Below, one piece after another: positions 33,505 through 42,180 of a DNA stretch of 64,000 bases. Source of the DNA: Streptomyces paradoxus. Lineage in GTDB: Bacteria; Actinomycetota; Actinomycetes; Streptomycetales; Streptomycetaceae. Below the pieces are notes generated by a model, which was not told the origin of the DNA, did no database searches, and was given only the letters and a program-made list of their open reading frames with translations. Made by a program: the position numbers and the translations under genes. The stretch is taken from contig NZ_JACHGV010000006.1 of assembly GCF_014202475.1 (NCBI RefSeq), forward strand, positions 186,001 to 250,000, in the 5' to 3' direction. How positions within the stretch are numbered: position 1 is the stretch's first letter; every line of letters starts with the position of its first letter.

Positions 33505-34415
33505 ACGGCTTCCCCCTCGTGCTCGTCGGGCACGACCATCGTGCCGATGCCCTCGTCGGTGAAGATCTCCAGCAGGATCGAGTGCTGGACCCGGCCGTCG
33601 ATGACCCGGGCGGTGGTGACGCCGTTGCGGACGGCGTGCAGGCAGCCCTCCATCTTCGGCACCATGCCGGACGACAGGTCCGGCAGCAGCCGCTCCAGCT
33701 CGGTGGCGGTGAGGCGGCTGATCACCTCGTCGCTGTTCGGCCAGTCCTCGTAGAGGCCCTCGACGTCCGTGAGGACCATGAGGGTTTCGGCGTCCAGTGC
33801 AGCAGCGAGTGCCGCAGCCGCCGTATCAGCATTGACGTTGTAGACATGTCCGTCGTCCTGGGAGCGGGCGATCGAGGAGACGACCGGGATGCGGCCGTCG
33901 GCGAGCAGGGCCTCGATCGCGCCCGTGTCGATCGCGGTGATCTCGCCCACCCGCCCGATGTCGACCAGCTCGCCGTCGATCTCCGGCTGGTGCTTGGTGG
34001 CGGTGATGGTGTGCGCGTCCTCGCCGGTCAGGCCGACGGCGAGCGGCCCGTGCTGGTTGAGCAGCCCGACCAGTTCGCGCTGGACCTGCCCGGCCAGCAC
34101 CATCCGTACGACGTCCATGGCGTCCTCGGTGGTCACCCTCAGGCCCGCCTTGAACTCGCTGACGATGCCGTGCTGGTCGAGGGCGGCGCTGATCTGCGGT
34201 CCGCCGCCGTGCACGACGACGGGCTTGAGGCCGGCGTGGTGCAGGAACACCACGTCCTGGGCGAAGGCGGCTTTCAGGTCCTCGTCGATCATGGCGTTGC
34301 CGCCGAACTTGATGACGACCGTCTTGCCGTTGTGCCGGACCAGCCAGGGCAGCGCCTCGATGAGGATCTGCGCCTTGGGCAGCGCGGTGTGCTTGCGTGT
34401 CGATCCACTGCTCAT
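33501..34415 (-). CDS. argB: Acetylglutamate kinase
   Basis: A 304-residue amino-acid kinase that phosphorylates N-acetylglutamate, often the arginine-inhibited step. The nucleotide-binding start is VVIKFGGNAMID, the substrate loop is VVVHGGGPQISAAL, and VYNVNADTAAAALAAAL with SGMVPKMEGCLHAV are the later signatures. The N-terminal helix of about 25 residues is the element that forms the arginine-sensitive hexamer in related enzymes. Both ends overlap neighbouring genes by four bases. Confidence 0.95.
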   Translation of the reverse strand: MSSGSTRKHTALPKAQILIEALPWLVRHNGKTVVIKFGGNAMIDEDLKAAFAQDVVFLHHAGLKPVVVHGGGPQISAALDQHGIVSEFKAGLRVTTEDAMDVVRMVLAGQVQRELVGLLNQHGPLAVGLTGEDAHTITATKHQPEIDGELVDIGRVGEITAIDTGAIEALLADGRIPVVSSIARSQDDGHVYNVNADTAAAALAAALDAETLMVLTDVEGLYEDWPNSDEVISRLTATELERLLPDLSSGMVPKMEGCLHAVRNGVTTARVIDGRVQHSILLEIFTDEGIGTMVVPDEHEGEAV

Positions 34416-35563
34416 GACGAGTACGCGCTGTTCTCGTGGACGTAGTCGGCCGTGAGGTCGTTGGTCCAGATGGTGGCGGTCTCGGATCCGGCTGCGAGGT
34501 CGGCGACGATGTGCACCTCGCGGAAGCGCATGTCGACCTTGTCGCGGTCCTCGCCGACGCCGCCGTTCTTGCAGACCCAGACGCCGTTGATGGCGACGTT
34601 GAGCCGGTCGGGCTCGAAGGCGGCCCGCGTGGTGCCGATCGCGGACAGGACACGGCCCCAGTTGGGGTCCTCGCCGTGGATCGCGCACTTGAGGAGGTTG
34701 TTGCGGGCGATGGAGCGGCCCACCTCGACGGCGTCGTCCTCGGTCGCGGCGTTGATCACCTCGACCTTGATGTCCTTGCTGGCACCCTCGGCGTCCCGGA
34801 TGAGCTGCTGTCCGAGGTCGTCGCAGACCTGCCGTACGGCCTCGGCGAACTCCTCGTACTGAGGGGTGACGCCGGCCGAGCCGGAGGCGAGCAGCAGCAC
34901 GGTGTCGTTGGTGGACATGCAGCCGTCGGAGTCGACCCGGTCGAAGGTCGTGCGGGTGGCGTCGCGCAGGGCCTTGTCGAGCGCCTCGTCGTCGACGGCG
35001 GCGTCGGTGGTGAGGACGACGAGCATGGTGGCGAGGCCGGGGGCGAGCATGCCCGCGCCCTTGGCCATGCCGCCGACGGTCCACCCGTCCTTGGTGACGA
35101 CGGACGTCTTGTGGACGGTGTCAGTGGTCTTGATGGCGATGGCGGCCTTCTCGCCGCCGTGCTCGGAGAGCTGGGCGGCGGCGGTCTCGATGCCCGGGAG
35201 CAGCTTGTCCATGGGAAGCAGGACGCCGATGAGGCCGGTCGAGCAGACGGCGATCTCGACGGCCCCCCGCCCGAGGACCTCGGCGGCCTTCTCGGCGGTC
35301 GCGTGGGTGTCCTGGAAGCCCTTGGGGCCCGTGCAGGCGTTGGCGCCACCGGAGTTGAGGACGACGGCGGACACCTGCCCGCTCTTCAGCACCTGCTCGG
35401 ACCACAGGACCGGCGCGGCCTTCACACGGTTGGAGGTGAAGACGCCCGCGGCGGCGCGTCGGGGGCCGGTGTTGACCACGAGGGCCAGGTCGGGGTTGCC
35501 GTTCTCCTTGATCCCGGCGGCGATGCCCGCCGCCGTGAATCCCTTTGCTGCCGTCACACTCAC
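34412..35563 (-). CDS. argJ: Bifunctional ornithine acetyltransferase/N-acetylglutamate synthase
   Basis: A 383-residue self-cleaving enzyme that recycles the acetyl group from acetylornithine to glutamate. The precursor is cut before the Thr of GLATMLVVLTTDA, and that Thr becomes the nucleophile; GGMAKGAGMLAP precedes it. STNDTVLLLASG and DPNWGRVLSAIG are further family blocks. The GTG at 35563 overlaps the argC stop by four bases; a second GTG at 35557 is in frame. The presence of argJ indicates the cyclic arginine pathway. Confidence 0.95.
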   Translation of the reverse strand: MSVTAAKGFTAAGIAAGIKENGNPDLALVVNTGPRRAAAGVFTSNRVKAAPVLWSEQVLKSGQVSAVVLNSGGANACTGPKGFQDTHATAEKAAEVLGRGAVEIAVCSTGLIGVLLPMDKLLPGIETAAAQLSEHGGEKAAIAIKTTDTVHKTSVVTKDGWTVGGMAKGAGMLAPGLATMLVVLTTDAAVDDEALDKALRDATRTTFDRVDSDGCMSTNDTVLLLASGSAGVTPQYEEFAEAVRQVCDDLGQQLIRDAEGASKDIKVEVINAATEDDAVEVGRSIARNNLLKCAIHGEDPNWGRVLSAIGTTRAAFEPDRLNVAINGVWVCKNGGVGEDRDKVDMRFREVHIVADLAAGSETATIWTNDLTADYVHENSAYSS

Positions 35564-36588
35564 GGCGCAACTCCGATCGTCGTCAGTCCGGTGGTCTCGT
35601 CGAGACCCAGGGCGATGTTCATGCTCTGGACGGCACCGCCCGCGGTGCCCTTGGTGAGGTTGTCGATGGCGCTGATCACGATGATCCGTCCGGCGGCGGC
35701 GTCGTACGCGACCTGCACCTGAACGGCGTTCGAACCGTAGACGGACGCCGTGGCGGGCCACTGGCCCTCGGGAAGCAGGTGCACGAACGGTTCGTCGGCG
35801 AAGGCCTTCTCGTAGGCGGCGCGCAGGGACTCGGCCGTGACGCCGTCGGCGGCCTTGGCGCTGCACGTGGCGAGGATGCCGCGGGGCATCGGCGCGAGGG
35901 TCGGTGTGAAGGAGACCGTGACCGGCTCTCCGGCGGCCGCGCTGAGGTTCTGGGTGATCTCGGGGGTGTGCCGGTGCACGCCGCCGACGCCGTACGGGGA
36001 CATCGAGCCCATGACCTCGCTGCCGAGCAGGTGCGGCTTGGGCGCCTTGCCCGCGCCGGAGGTGCCGGACGCGGCGACGATCACGGCCTCGGCCTGGGCC
36101 AGGCCCGCCGCGTACGCCGGGAAGAGGGCCAGGGAGACGGCGGTGGGGTAGCAACCGGGCACCGCGATGCGCTTGGACCCCTCCAGCGCAGCGCGGGCGC
36201 CCGGCAGTTCGGGAAGGCCGTAGGGCCAGGTTCCGGCGTGCGGCGAGCCGTAGAACCGCTCCCAGGCGGCGGCGTCCGTCAGGCGGAAGTCGGCGCCCAT
36301 GTCGACGACGAGCACCTCCGGGCCGAGCTGCTCGGCGACGGCGGCGGACTGCCCGTGCGGCAGCGCGAGGAAGACGACGTCGTGACCGGCCAGGACCTCG
36401 GGGGTGGTCTCCTGGAGCACTCGGCCGGCCAGGGGCAGCAGGTGCGGCTGGAGCGCACCGAGCCTCTGCCCCGCGTTCGAGTTGCCGGTCAGGGCACCGA
36501 TCTCGACCTCGGGGTGCGCCAGGAGCAGACGCAGCAGTTCCCCGCCCGCGTACCCACTCGCTCCGGCCACTGCCGCACGTACCGCCAT
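35560..36588 (-). CDS. argC: N-acetyl-gamma-glutamyl-phosphate reductase
   Basis: A 342-residue NADPH-dependent reductase, third step of arginine synthesis. The nucleotide loop is VAGASGYAGGELLRLL near residue 7 and the catalytic Cys is in AVPGCYPTAVSLAL. It is the first gene of argCJBDR, with a strong AGGAGG site ahead of the ATG at 36588. The promoter region carries a candidate ARG box. It marks the right edge of the core-like part of the window. Confidence 0.95.
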   Translation of the reverse strand: MAVRAAVAGASGYAGGELLRLLLAHPEVEIGALTGNSNAGQRLGALQPHLLPLAGRVLQETTPEVLAGHDVVFLALPHGQSAAVAEQLGPEVLVVDMGADFRLTDAAAWERFYGSPHAGTWPYGLPELPGARAALEGSKRIAVPGCYPTAVSLALFPAYAAGLAQAEAVIVAASGTSGAGKAPKPHLLGSEVMGSMSPYGVGGVHRHTPEITQNLSAAAGEPVTVSFTPTLAPMPRGILATCSAKAADGVTAESLRAAYEKAFADEPFVHLLPEGQWPATASVYGSNAVQVQVAYDAAAGRIIVISAIDNLTKGTAGGAVQSMNIALGLDETTGLTTIGVAP

Positions 36589-36607
36589 GGATCCTCCTCC
36601 TTAGAGG

Positions 36608-36642
36608 GCATGACTATACGTTTCGCTGCACGTTTATGCAAT
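36608..36642. promoter_or_regulatory. ARG box ahead of argCJBDR
   Basis: CTGCACGTTTATGCA, next to a second half-like GCATGACTATACG, lies 20-55 bases upstream of argC. The TGCAT-containing spacing matches the operator form ahead of argH. ArgR would repress its own operon here. Confidence 0.65.
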
Positions 36643-36822
36643 CCCAAGCAGGGGCGGCGGGGCTGCCGCGGTGTGACCGAGAATTTTGCTTGGCACCTGG
36701 AGCACGCTAGTCGGCGAATCTTGGTCCCGTAGCACTGTGTTGCGGTGAGCAGTGATACGCCAGTTGGAACCTGGTCATGAGAGTTGGAACCAGTGCGGCC
36801 GACGCCGACCAGGCTCACCACC

Positions 36823-37330
36823 ATGTCCGAGCAGTCCCCCGACCCTCGCATGCAGTCCTTGATCAACCAGCTCCGGCCGGGGGCTGTGAGAACGGTGAAG
36901 GTCATCGGGTTTGACGGAGCGGACGTCCTGGTGGAGCTTGCGGATGCCGACGGAGGGACCGAGATCGGTCGGATTCCTAGACAGGAGGCGTCGATGCGCG
37001 GGATGGCGCATCCATCCGAGCTGTTTGAGGTCGGCCAGGAGATCAACGCCGAAGAGATCGGGCGTTGGCGCGAAGGCCAGCTTCACCTCTCCTCCAGGGC
37101 GTGCGAGATTCCGGCCTTGTGACCCTTCCTCCTCGCGTTTGAACGAGGGCAGGTCGTCGCTGGGACGGTCTCCGAGGTTCGTAACTTCGGGATCTTCGTT
37201 CACGTCGATGGCGAACCGGACGGCCTCTGCACCGGCTGAATTCCGGGTGCCGGACCTGCGACGGCTTTCCGGAGTGGTTGACGTTCCCAGTTGCTGCTCA
37301 TCGCCGACATGCTGCCGTCCCTGACTTGAG
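36823..37330 (+). pseudogene. Broken S1-domain RNA-binding protein gene
   Basis: The first part reads as one S1-like domain: MSEQSPDPRMQSLINQLRPG, then VRTVKVIGFDGADVLVEL, VGQEINAEEI and GQLHLSSRACE. A TGA at 37120 stops it at about 99 residues. The same frame goes on with FERGQVVAGTVSEVRNFGIF and FVHVDGEPDG, an unmistakable second S1 domain, to another TGA at 37237. Sequence like EFRVPDLRRLSG then continues in a different frame. So at least one nonsense change and one frameshift have killed a two-domain gene. The N-terminal domain could still be made. Confidence 0.7.
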
Positions 37331-37651
37331 TGGGGCCGCTGCACTTGCGGCTCGGCGTGACATGGCTCGAATGGCGCCAGGTGTGCTCGATGTGCGGTAC
37401 AGACACACTCGCGCCATGGGAGCGCACCCATCGCGTCGATCCTGCGGGAATCCGGCAACGGGCGCCACGAGAAAGCGATTTCCCCAGGTCATCGGTTTTC
37501 GCAGGGGTCACATAAAGGTCGTGCGCGGCTCTTGACGTTCGGCAGGCCGAACGGATGTCATGGGGCCTGCTGTTGGGTCTCGTTTACTTCTGATCGGTCG
37601 TGTGCCCTTCGGCCTGGACTCGATGGCCGCTGCCCAGCCCCAGGAGTCGCC
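37331..37651. other. Intergenic region with promoter and operator of the sugar-transport remnant
   Basis: I see no gene here. The last part contains a TTGACG element at 37532 and an 18-base palindrome at 37536; the rest (37331-37520) shows no structure I can name. Confidence 0.5.
37536..37553. promoter_or_regulatory. LacI-type palindromic operator
   Basis: CGTTCGGC, AG, GCCGAACG: perfect 8-base arms overlapping a TTGACG hexamer, 98 bases ahead of the sugar-binding-protein start. LacI-family regulators often bind such CG-centred palindromes ahead of sugar transporter genes. No LacI gene is in the window. Confidence 0.6.
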
Positions 37652-39319
37652 ATGCAACTCTCTTCCTCCGGTCTCTCCTCTCCCGGCCCCGACCGCCGCA
37701 CGCTGCTGCGGGGGATGGGCGGGGCCGTTGCGCTAGGCGCCGGCATCCCCTTGCTGAGCGCCTGCGGCGGTAGCGGTACGGCGAGTGACCCGAAGACCGT
37801 CACGGTCGGTTCCAACGCGTCGGACGCGGTGCCGAAGAAGGCGTTCGCGGACATCTACGCGGCCTACAAGAAGAAGTCCGGGATCACGGTCGACGTGATC
37901 ACCAAGGACCACAACACGTTCCAGGAGCAGATCAACTCGTATCTGCAGGGCACGCCGGACGACGTGTTCCACTGGTTCGCCGGCTACCGCATGCAGTTCT
38001 TCGCGGGCAAGGGACTGGCCACGCCGATCGATGACGTGTGGAAGACCATCGGGGACAACTTCTCCGTCGCGATGAAGGTGCTCAGCCAGAGTGAGGACGG
38101 CAACCACTATTTCGTCCCGCTGTACACGTACCCCTGGGCCCTCTTCTACCGGAAGAGCGTCTTCAAGCAGTACGGCTACGAAGTTCCCACCACCTGGGAC
38201 CAGTTGGTCGCGCTGTGCAAGCGGATGATGCAGAAGGACGGGCTCGTCCCGATCGCCTTCGGCGACAAGGACGCCTGGCCCGCGATGGGCACCTTCGACC
38301 AGATCAACTTCCGCGCCAACGGCTACGACTTCCACGTCGAGCTGATGGCCGGCAAGGCCTCCTGGCTCGACGCCAAGGTGCGCAAGACCTTCGACCTGTG
38401 GACCGAGCTCCTCCCCTACCACCAGGACGGCGCCGTCGGCCGCACCTGGCAGGACGCCGCCCAGACTCTGGCCTCGAAGAAAGCCGGCATGTATCTGCTG
38501 GGCACCTTCGTGGCCCAGCAGATCACCGACAAGGCCGCACTGGAAGACCTGGACTTCTTCGCCTTCCCGGAGATCGACCCGGCGTACGGGCAGGACACCG
38601 TCGAGGCGCCGACCGACGGCTTCATGCTCAGCAAGGCCCCGAAGAACAAGGCCGGTGGCTCCCCGGCCGCCGAGCAGATCTACCTCAAGTCCGACCCGAG
38701 CGTCGTCGCGGCTTCCAGGACGGCGGACACCTCCTCGTACACCCCCCTGCGGAAGAAGGCCTACGAGATGATCTCCGGCGCCAAGCACCTCACGCAGTTC
38801 ATGGACCGCGACAGCCGGCCGGACTTCACCTCCACAGTGATGCAGCCCGCGCTGCAGAAGTTCATCCGCGATCCGAAGGGGATCGACCGTCGATGGTCGC
38901 CTTCTACGTCAGCCGCTTCGGCTTCCGGCTCAACCTGTTCCTGCTGCGCCTTCGTGCTCAGCAATTTCATGCGTTCACTTCCGCACGAGCTCACCGAGGC
39001 CGCCCTCGTCGACGGCGCCTCCGTCTGGCGGCTGTACTGGCAGATCACGCTGCCGCTGTGCAAGCCGGCGATGGCGGCCCTCGCCACCCTGCCGTCCATC
39101 TGGATCTACAACGACTTCTCCTGGGCCATCGTCCTGATCTCCACCGGCGAGAACATGCCGATCACCTCGGCACTGAACAACCTCTCCGGCCAGTACTTCA
39201 CCGACCCCAACCTGATCGCCGCCGGCGCCCTGCTCACCGCGATCCCGACCCTGATCGTGTACTTCGCGCTCCAGCGCCAGTTCGTCAGCGGCCTCACCCT
39301 CGGCGCCAACAAGGGCTGA
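37652..39319 (+). pseudogene. Chimeric ORF: sugar ABC substrate-binding lipoprotein joined to a truncated permease
   Basis: A 555-codon frame that joins two proteins. Residues 1 to about 412 are a complete-looking extracellular sugar-binding lipoprotein: signal with RRTLLRGMGG and lipobox LLSACGG, then KTVTVGSNASDAVPKKAFAD and a family-typical body. After about 20 odd residues (WSPSTSAASASGST), sequence becomes the C-terminal half of a MalG-type permease: FVLSNFMRSLPHELTEAALV, with the EAA loop EAALVDGASVWRLYWQITLP. The MalF-type gene and the first helices of MalG are missing. A deletion that fused the ends is the simplest reading. Transport is unlikely, though the binding protein may fold. 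AGGAG precedes the ATG. Confidence 0.8.
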
Positions 39320-39377
39320 CCATCGGCCGCGCCGGCCCCTTTCCCCCTCCCCACCTCCCATTCCTCTGGAGCCGGTA

Positions 39378-39527
39378 ATGAGCACAGAGCGGCAGGCCCA
39401 TTTCCGTGGGCCACATCCAGCGGTCCAGTGCCCCCGACCGGACGCTGTCCGTCTGCCCGGACTGCAGCCCCCGTTTCACCTGAGCCGCTCTCTCAGCCGG
39501 CGAACCCCATCCGTCCCGCACCAGTAG
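39378..39527 (+). CDS. Short ORF behind a good ribosome-binding site, possible gene stub
   Basis: A 49-codon frame starting MSTERQAHFRGPHPA, with GGAG about six bases upstream, 58 bases after the chimeric transporter ORF. The C-terminal part is basic and Pro-rich and unlike a folded domain. It may be the head of the next gene of the former sugar operon, cut by the same rearrangements. I recognise no family. Confidence 0.3.
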   Translation: MSTERQAHFRGPHPAVQCPRPDAVRLPGLQPPFHLSRSLSRRTPSVPHQ

Positions 39528-39680
39528 CCGCCGGCGGGGCGCCGATGACGGCGTCGTCGGCCGCGGCAACGGCCGCGCCGGGCTCCTGCCGAGCTGCCGT
39601 TGAACACCTCCGGGAAGTCCGCTGAACGGGACTCGGCCGAAGGCCGACAGCGGACGTACCCGACGTCCGATCCCTCGATC

Positions 39681-39729
39681 TTGGCCCCACCTCGCACATC
39701 CTGTCAGCCCCGATCCGGGGTGGGGCCAA
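39681..39729. repeat. Long-spaced inverted repeat
   Basis: Perfect 11-base arms TTGGCCCCACC and GGTGGGGCCAA separated by 27 bases, with a third GGGGCCAA at 39763-39770. It lies in the 313-base gap before the GH43 gene (39528-39840), which otherwise holds nothing I can support. It may be a regulatory site, a hairpin, or the trace of a mobile-element end. Confidence 0.4.
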
Positions 39730-39840
39730 CCCTCATTCTCGATCAGGCCCAGCGCAGATCGACGAATGGGGCCAAGAGCCGCCCGAGGGTGGGTTCGACC
39801 TCCTTCCCGAAGCCGCCCTCCCGTTCACGAAGGAGCAATG

Positions 39841-41361
39841 ATGCTCAGACGTGTTCTCAAGGCATTGCCGGCCGCCTGTGCCGGCGTGCTCGCACTCCTG
39901 GTGGCCGGGCCGCCCGCCCATGCCGCCCCGGTCACGTTGACCAATCCCATCGATTTCACCGGGACCAACGGCGATCCCGTCGACGCCCACGGTGGCGGGG
40001 TGATCAAGCACAACGGCTACTACTACTGGTTCGGGGAGAACCGGCACCCGGACGACACCTTCAAGGCCGTCTCCGTCTACAAGTCGTCCGACCTGAGGAC
40101 GTGGGAGTGGGCGGGCGATGCCCTGAACGAGGCGAGCGATCCCGAGCTGGAGTCCGCCAAGATCGAGCGTCCCAAGGTGATCTACAACAGCACCACCAAG
40201 AAGTTCGTCATGTGGATGCACAAGGAGAATGCCACGGACTACCGCGAGGCCCGCGCCGCCGTCGCCGTCTCCGACACGATCGAGGGCCCCTACGACTATC
40301 AGAGCAGCTTCCGGCCGCCGAGCGGCACCGAGTCCCGGGACATGACGCTGTTCGTCGACAAGGATGCGAACGGCAATGAGACCGCCTACCACGCCACGGC
40401 CGCCAAGGACAACGCCGACCTGCGCATCTACAAGCTCAACTACGCCTTCACCGGGTACGACACCAACTACAGGGTGAAGGAAGAGGTCGCCCTGGTCGCC
40501 AACCCCTGGCCGGGCCAGTATCGGGAGTCCCCGGCGCTGTTCAAGCGAGACGGTGTCTACTTCATGTTGACCTCCGGCACCAGGGGCTGGAATCCCAACC
40601 AGCAGAAGTACGCCACCTCCACCAGCCTCAGCACTGGTTGGTCGGAGATGAAGGATGTCGGTAACGACATCGCCTACGACTCCCAGACCTCGTTCGTCCT
40701 GCCCATCCAAGGCACGTCGGGCACCTCGTACCTGTACATGGGCGACCGGTGGGCCGGCGCCGACATCAGGGGCAGGCGCCCGGTCAACGAATCCACGTAC
40801 GTCTGGCTGCCCCTGACCTTCCCGACCAAGACCACCATGAACCTGCCCTGGTACCCCCAGGTCGAAATCGACACGGCGGCGGGGACGGTCAAGGGCGTGG
40901 GCGGCGGCCCCTCCTACAACCTCGTGGCCCGGCACAGCACCAAGTGCGTCGACGTCAAGGACAACTCCTCCGCCGACCACACATCCTCCGCCGACGCCCC
41001 CGATACCCAGAAGGCCCCCGTCGTCCAATTCACCTGCAACGGCGGCCTCAACCAGCAGTGGCGTCTGGAGGGCGCAGGCGACGGCTACTACCGCATCCTC
41101 GCCCAGCACAGCGGCAAGTGCCTGGACGTCGAGCATGCGTCCACCGCGGACGAGGCCTTCGTGAACCAGTACAGCTGCGGCAGCGGCCAGAACCAGCAGT
41201 GGAAGTTCGACGACCGGGGCAACGGCTACTACCGCCTGGTTGCACGACACAGCGGCAAGTGCCTGGACGTTCCGGCCGGCTCCAAGAACGACGATGTCCG
41301 CCTCATCCAGTACACCTGCGGTACCGGCACCAACCAGCAGTTCACGCGGCCCAAGGCCTGA
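39841..41361 (+). CDS. Secreted GH43 glycosidase with CBM13 lectin domain, exo-beta-1,3-galactanase-like
   Basis: A 506-residue secreted enzyme. The signal peptide covers about residues 1-28 (ends AHAAP). The five-bladed GH43 domain spans about 30-350: VDAHGGGVIKHNGYYYWFGE, IERPKVIYNSTTKKFVMWMH, and SGTESRDMTLFVDKD. These resemble the GH43 group active on beta-1,3-galactan of arabinogalactan rather than the xylosidase groups. A three-lobed CBM13 follows from about 359, with LNQQWRL, QNQQWKF and TNQQFTR. GGAG lies five bases before the ATG at 41841-2000, that is the ATG at 39841. Subfamily and substrate are inference. Confidence 0.8.
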   Translation: MLRRVLKALPAACAGVLALLVAGPPAHAAPVTLTNPIDFTGTNGDPVDAHGGGVIKHNGYYYWFGENRHPDDTFKAVSVYKSSDLRTWEWAGDALNEASDPELESAKIERPKVIYNSTTKKFVMWMHKENATDYREARAAVAVSDTIEGPYDYQSSFRPPSGTESRDMTLFVDKDANGNETAYHATAAKDNADLRIYKLNYAFTGYDTNYRVKEEVALVANPWPGQYRESPALFKRDGVYFMLTSGTRGWNPNQQKYATSTSLSTGWSEMKDVGNDIAYDSQTSFVLPIQGTSGTSYLYMGDRWAGADIRGRRPVNESTYVWLPLTFPTKTTMNLPWYPQVEIDTAAGTVKGVGGGPSYNLVARHSTKCVDVKDNSSADHTSSADAPDTQKAPVVQFTCNGGLNQQWRLEGAGDGYYRILAQHSGKCLDVEHASTADEAFVNQYSCGSGQNQQWKFDDRGNGYYRLVARHSGKCLDVPAGSKNDDVRLIQYTCGTGTNQQFTRPKA

Positions 41362-41492
41362 ACCTCCTGGGACGACACATTGATGCGCTCCACCGCACGC
41401 CAGGCCCGGGCCCACCCCGGTCCGCGCCTCGCGTCGGGCGCTCCCCGGACATGCTCGCGTACCTCACCGTCACCGACGCGAGAAGCGACACC

Positions 41493-41814
41493 ATGCCCAG
41501 ATCGGTTCCTCGTGCCCTGTTGGGAGTCCTCGTGGTCTGCCCCTCACTGCTCGCCCTTCCGCCGACGCCGGCCGCGGCGGCCCAACGACAAACATCACGG
41601 TCGACGGGACGTCCGGCGGCCGGACCTTCGACGGCATCGGGGCGATCAGCGGCGGCGGCGGTAACAGCCGCCTGCTGGTCGACTACCCGGAGCCGCAGCG
41701 CAGCTAGATAGCAAGTGCCTGGACGTCCCTGAGCAGGCCACGAAGAACGGCACCAAGGTTCGCATCCGGACCTGCAACGGCGGAAGCAACCAGAAGCGGA
41801 AGCTCCCCGGTTAG
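41493..41814 (+). pseudogene. Remnant of a secreted GH59 galactosylceramidase-like gene with CBM13 tail
   Basis: Three pieces in three states. A signal peptide reads MPRSVPRALLGVLVVCPSLL to about 41580. After a frameshift, TNITVDGTSGGRTFDGIGAI then SGGGGNSRLLVDYPEPQRS (41588-41704) is the start of a GH59-type catalytic domain, and a TAG follows. From 41710, in another frame, SKCLDVPEQATKNGTKVRI then CNGGSNQK is the end of a CBM13 domain, with a normal stop at 41812. The whole catalytic body is gone. GH59 enzymes remove galactose from galactolipids or related beta-galactosides. Confidence 0.7.
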
Positions 41815-41816
41815 GA

Positions 41817-41860
41817 AGGTGGCGGAGATCCCATGTAGTCCAGGGGTCTCCGCGCCACCT
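41817..41860. terminator. Imperfect hairpin terminator after the GH59 remnant
   Basis: AGGTGGCGGAGATCCC pairs with GGGTCTCCGCGCCACCT with one bulge, around an 11-base loop, immediately after the remnant's last stop codon. Confidence 0.5.
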
Positions 41861-41946
41861 CGCCACCTCCGACGGCGTCATCCACCTCGCCGATCCTCTG
41901 CTCGTGTGGCCAGCGCCGACGCCATCAGATCTGCTCACCCCCCCTT

Positions 41947-42159
41947 CTGCAACGCACGGCCGCACTGGACTTCGACCTCATCACCCGGCTCCGCGCCGCA
42001 GTACCCGTACCGCTGGTCCTGCACGGCTCCTCCGGGGTCGGTGACGCCGACCTCGCCGACCACCCCGCCAAGGTCGACACCCGCAAATACCTCGCCCCCG
42101 GACGCGCCGCGCTGGCCCAGGAGGCCGCGCGGCTGCTGTACCTGCTCCGGGCCGGATGA
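41947..42159 (+). pseudogene. C-terminal remnant of a class II sugar-bisphosphate aldolase gene
   Basis: In one frame, LQRTAALDFDLITRLRAAVP and VPLVLHGSSGVGDADLADHP match the zinc-dependent fructose/tagatose-bisphosphate aldolases, where HGSSG carries a metal-binding His. It then jumps to VDTRKYLAPGRAALAQEAAR and a stop, the family's last helix. The strand-7/8 region between them is deleted and there is no start codon. A tagatose-type aldolase would fit galactose catabolism. Confidence 0.6.
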
Positions 42160-42180
42160 ACACTCAGGGAGGAAGTTCTC

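Noticed and set aside
39294..39569. Minus-strand 91-codon frame in the decayed region
   Set aside because: No ribosome-binding site or family likeness; it overlaps the end of the chimeric ORF.
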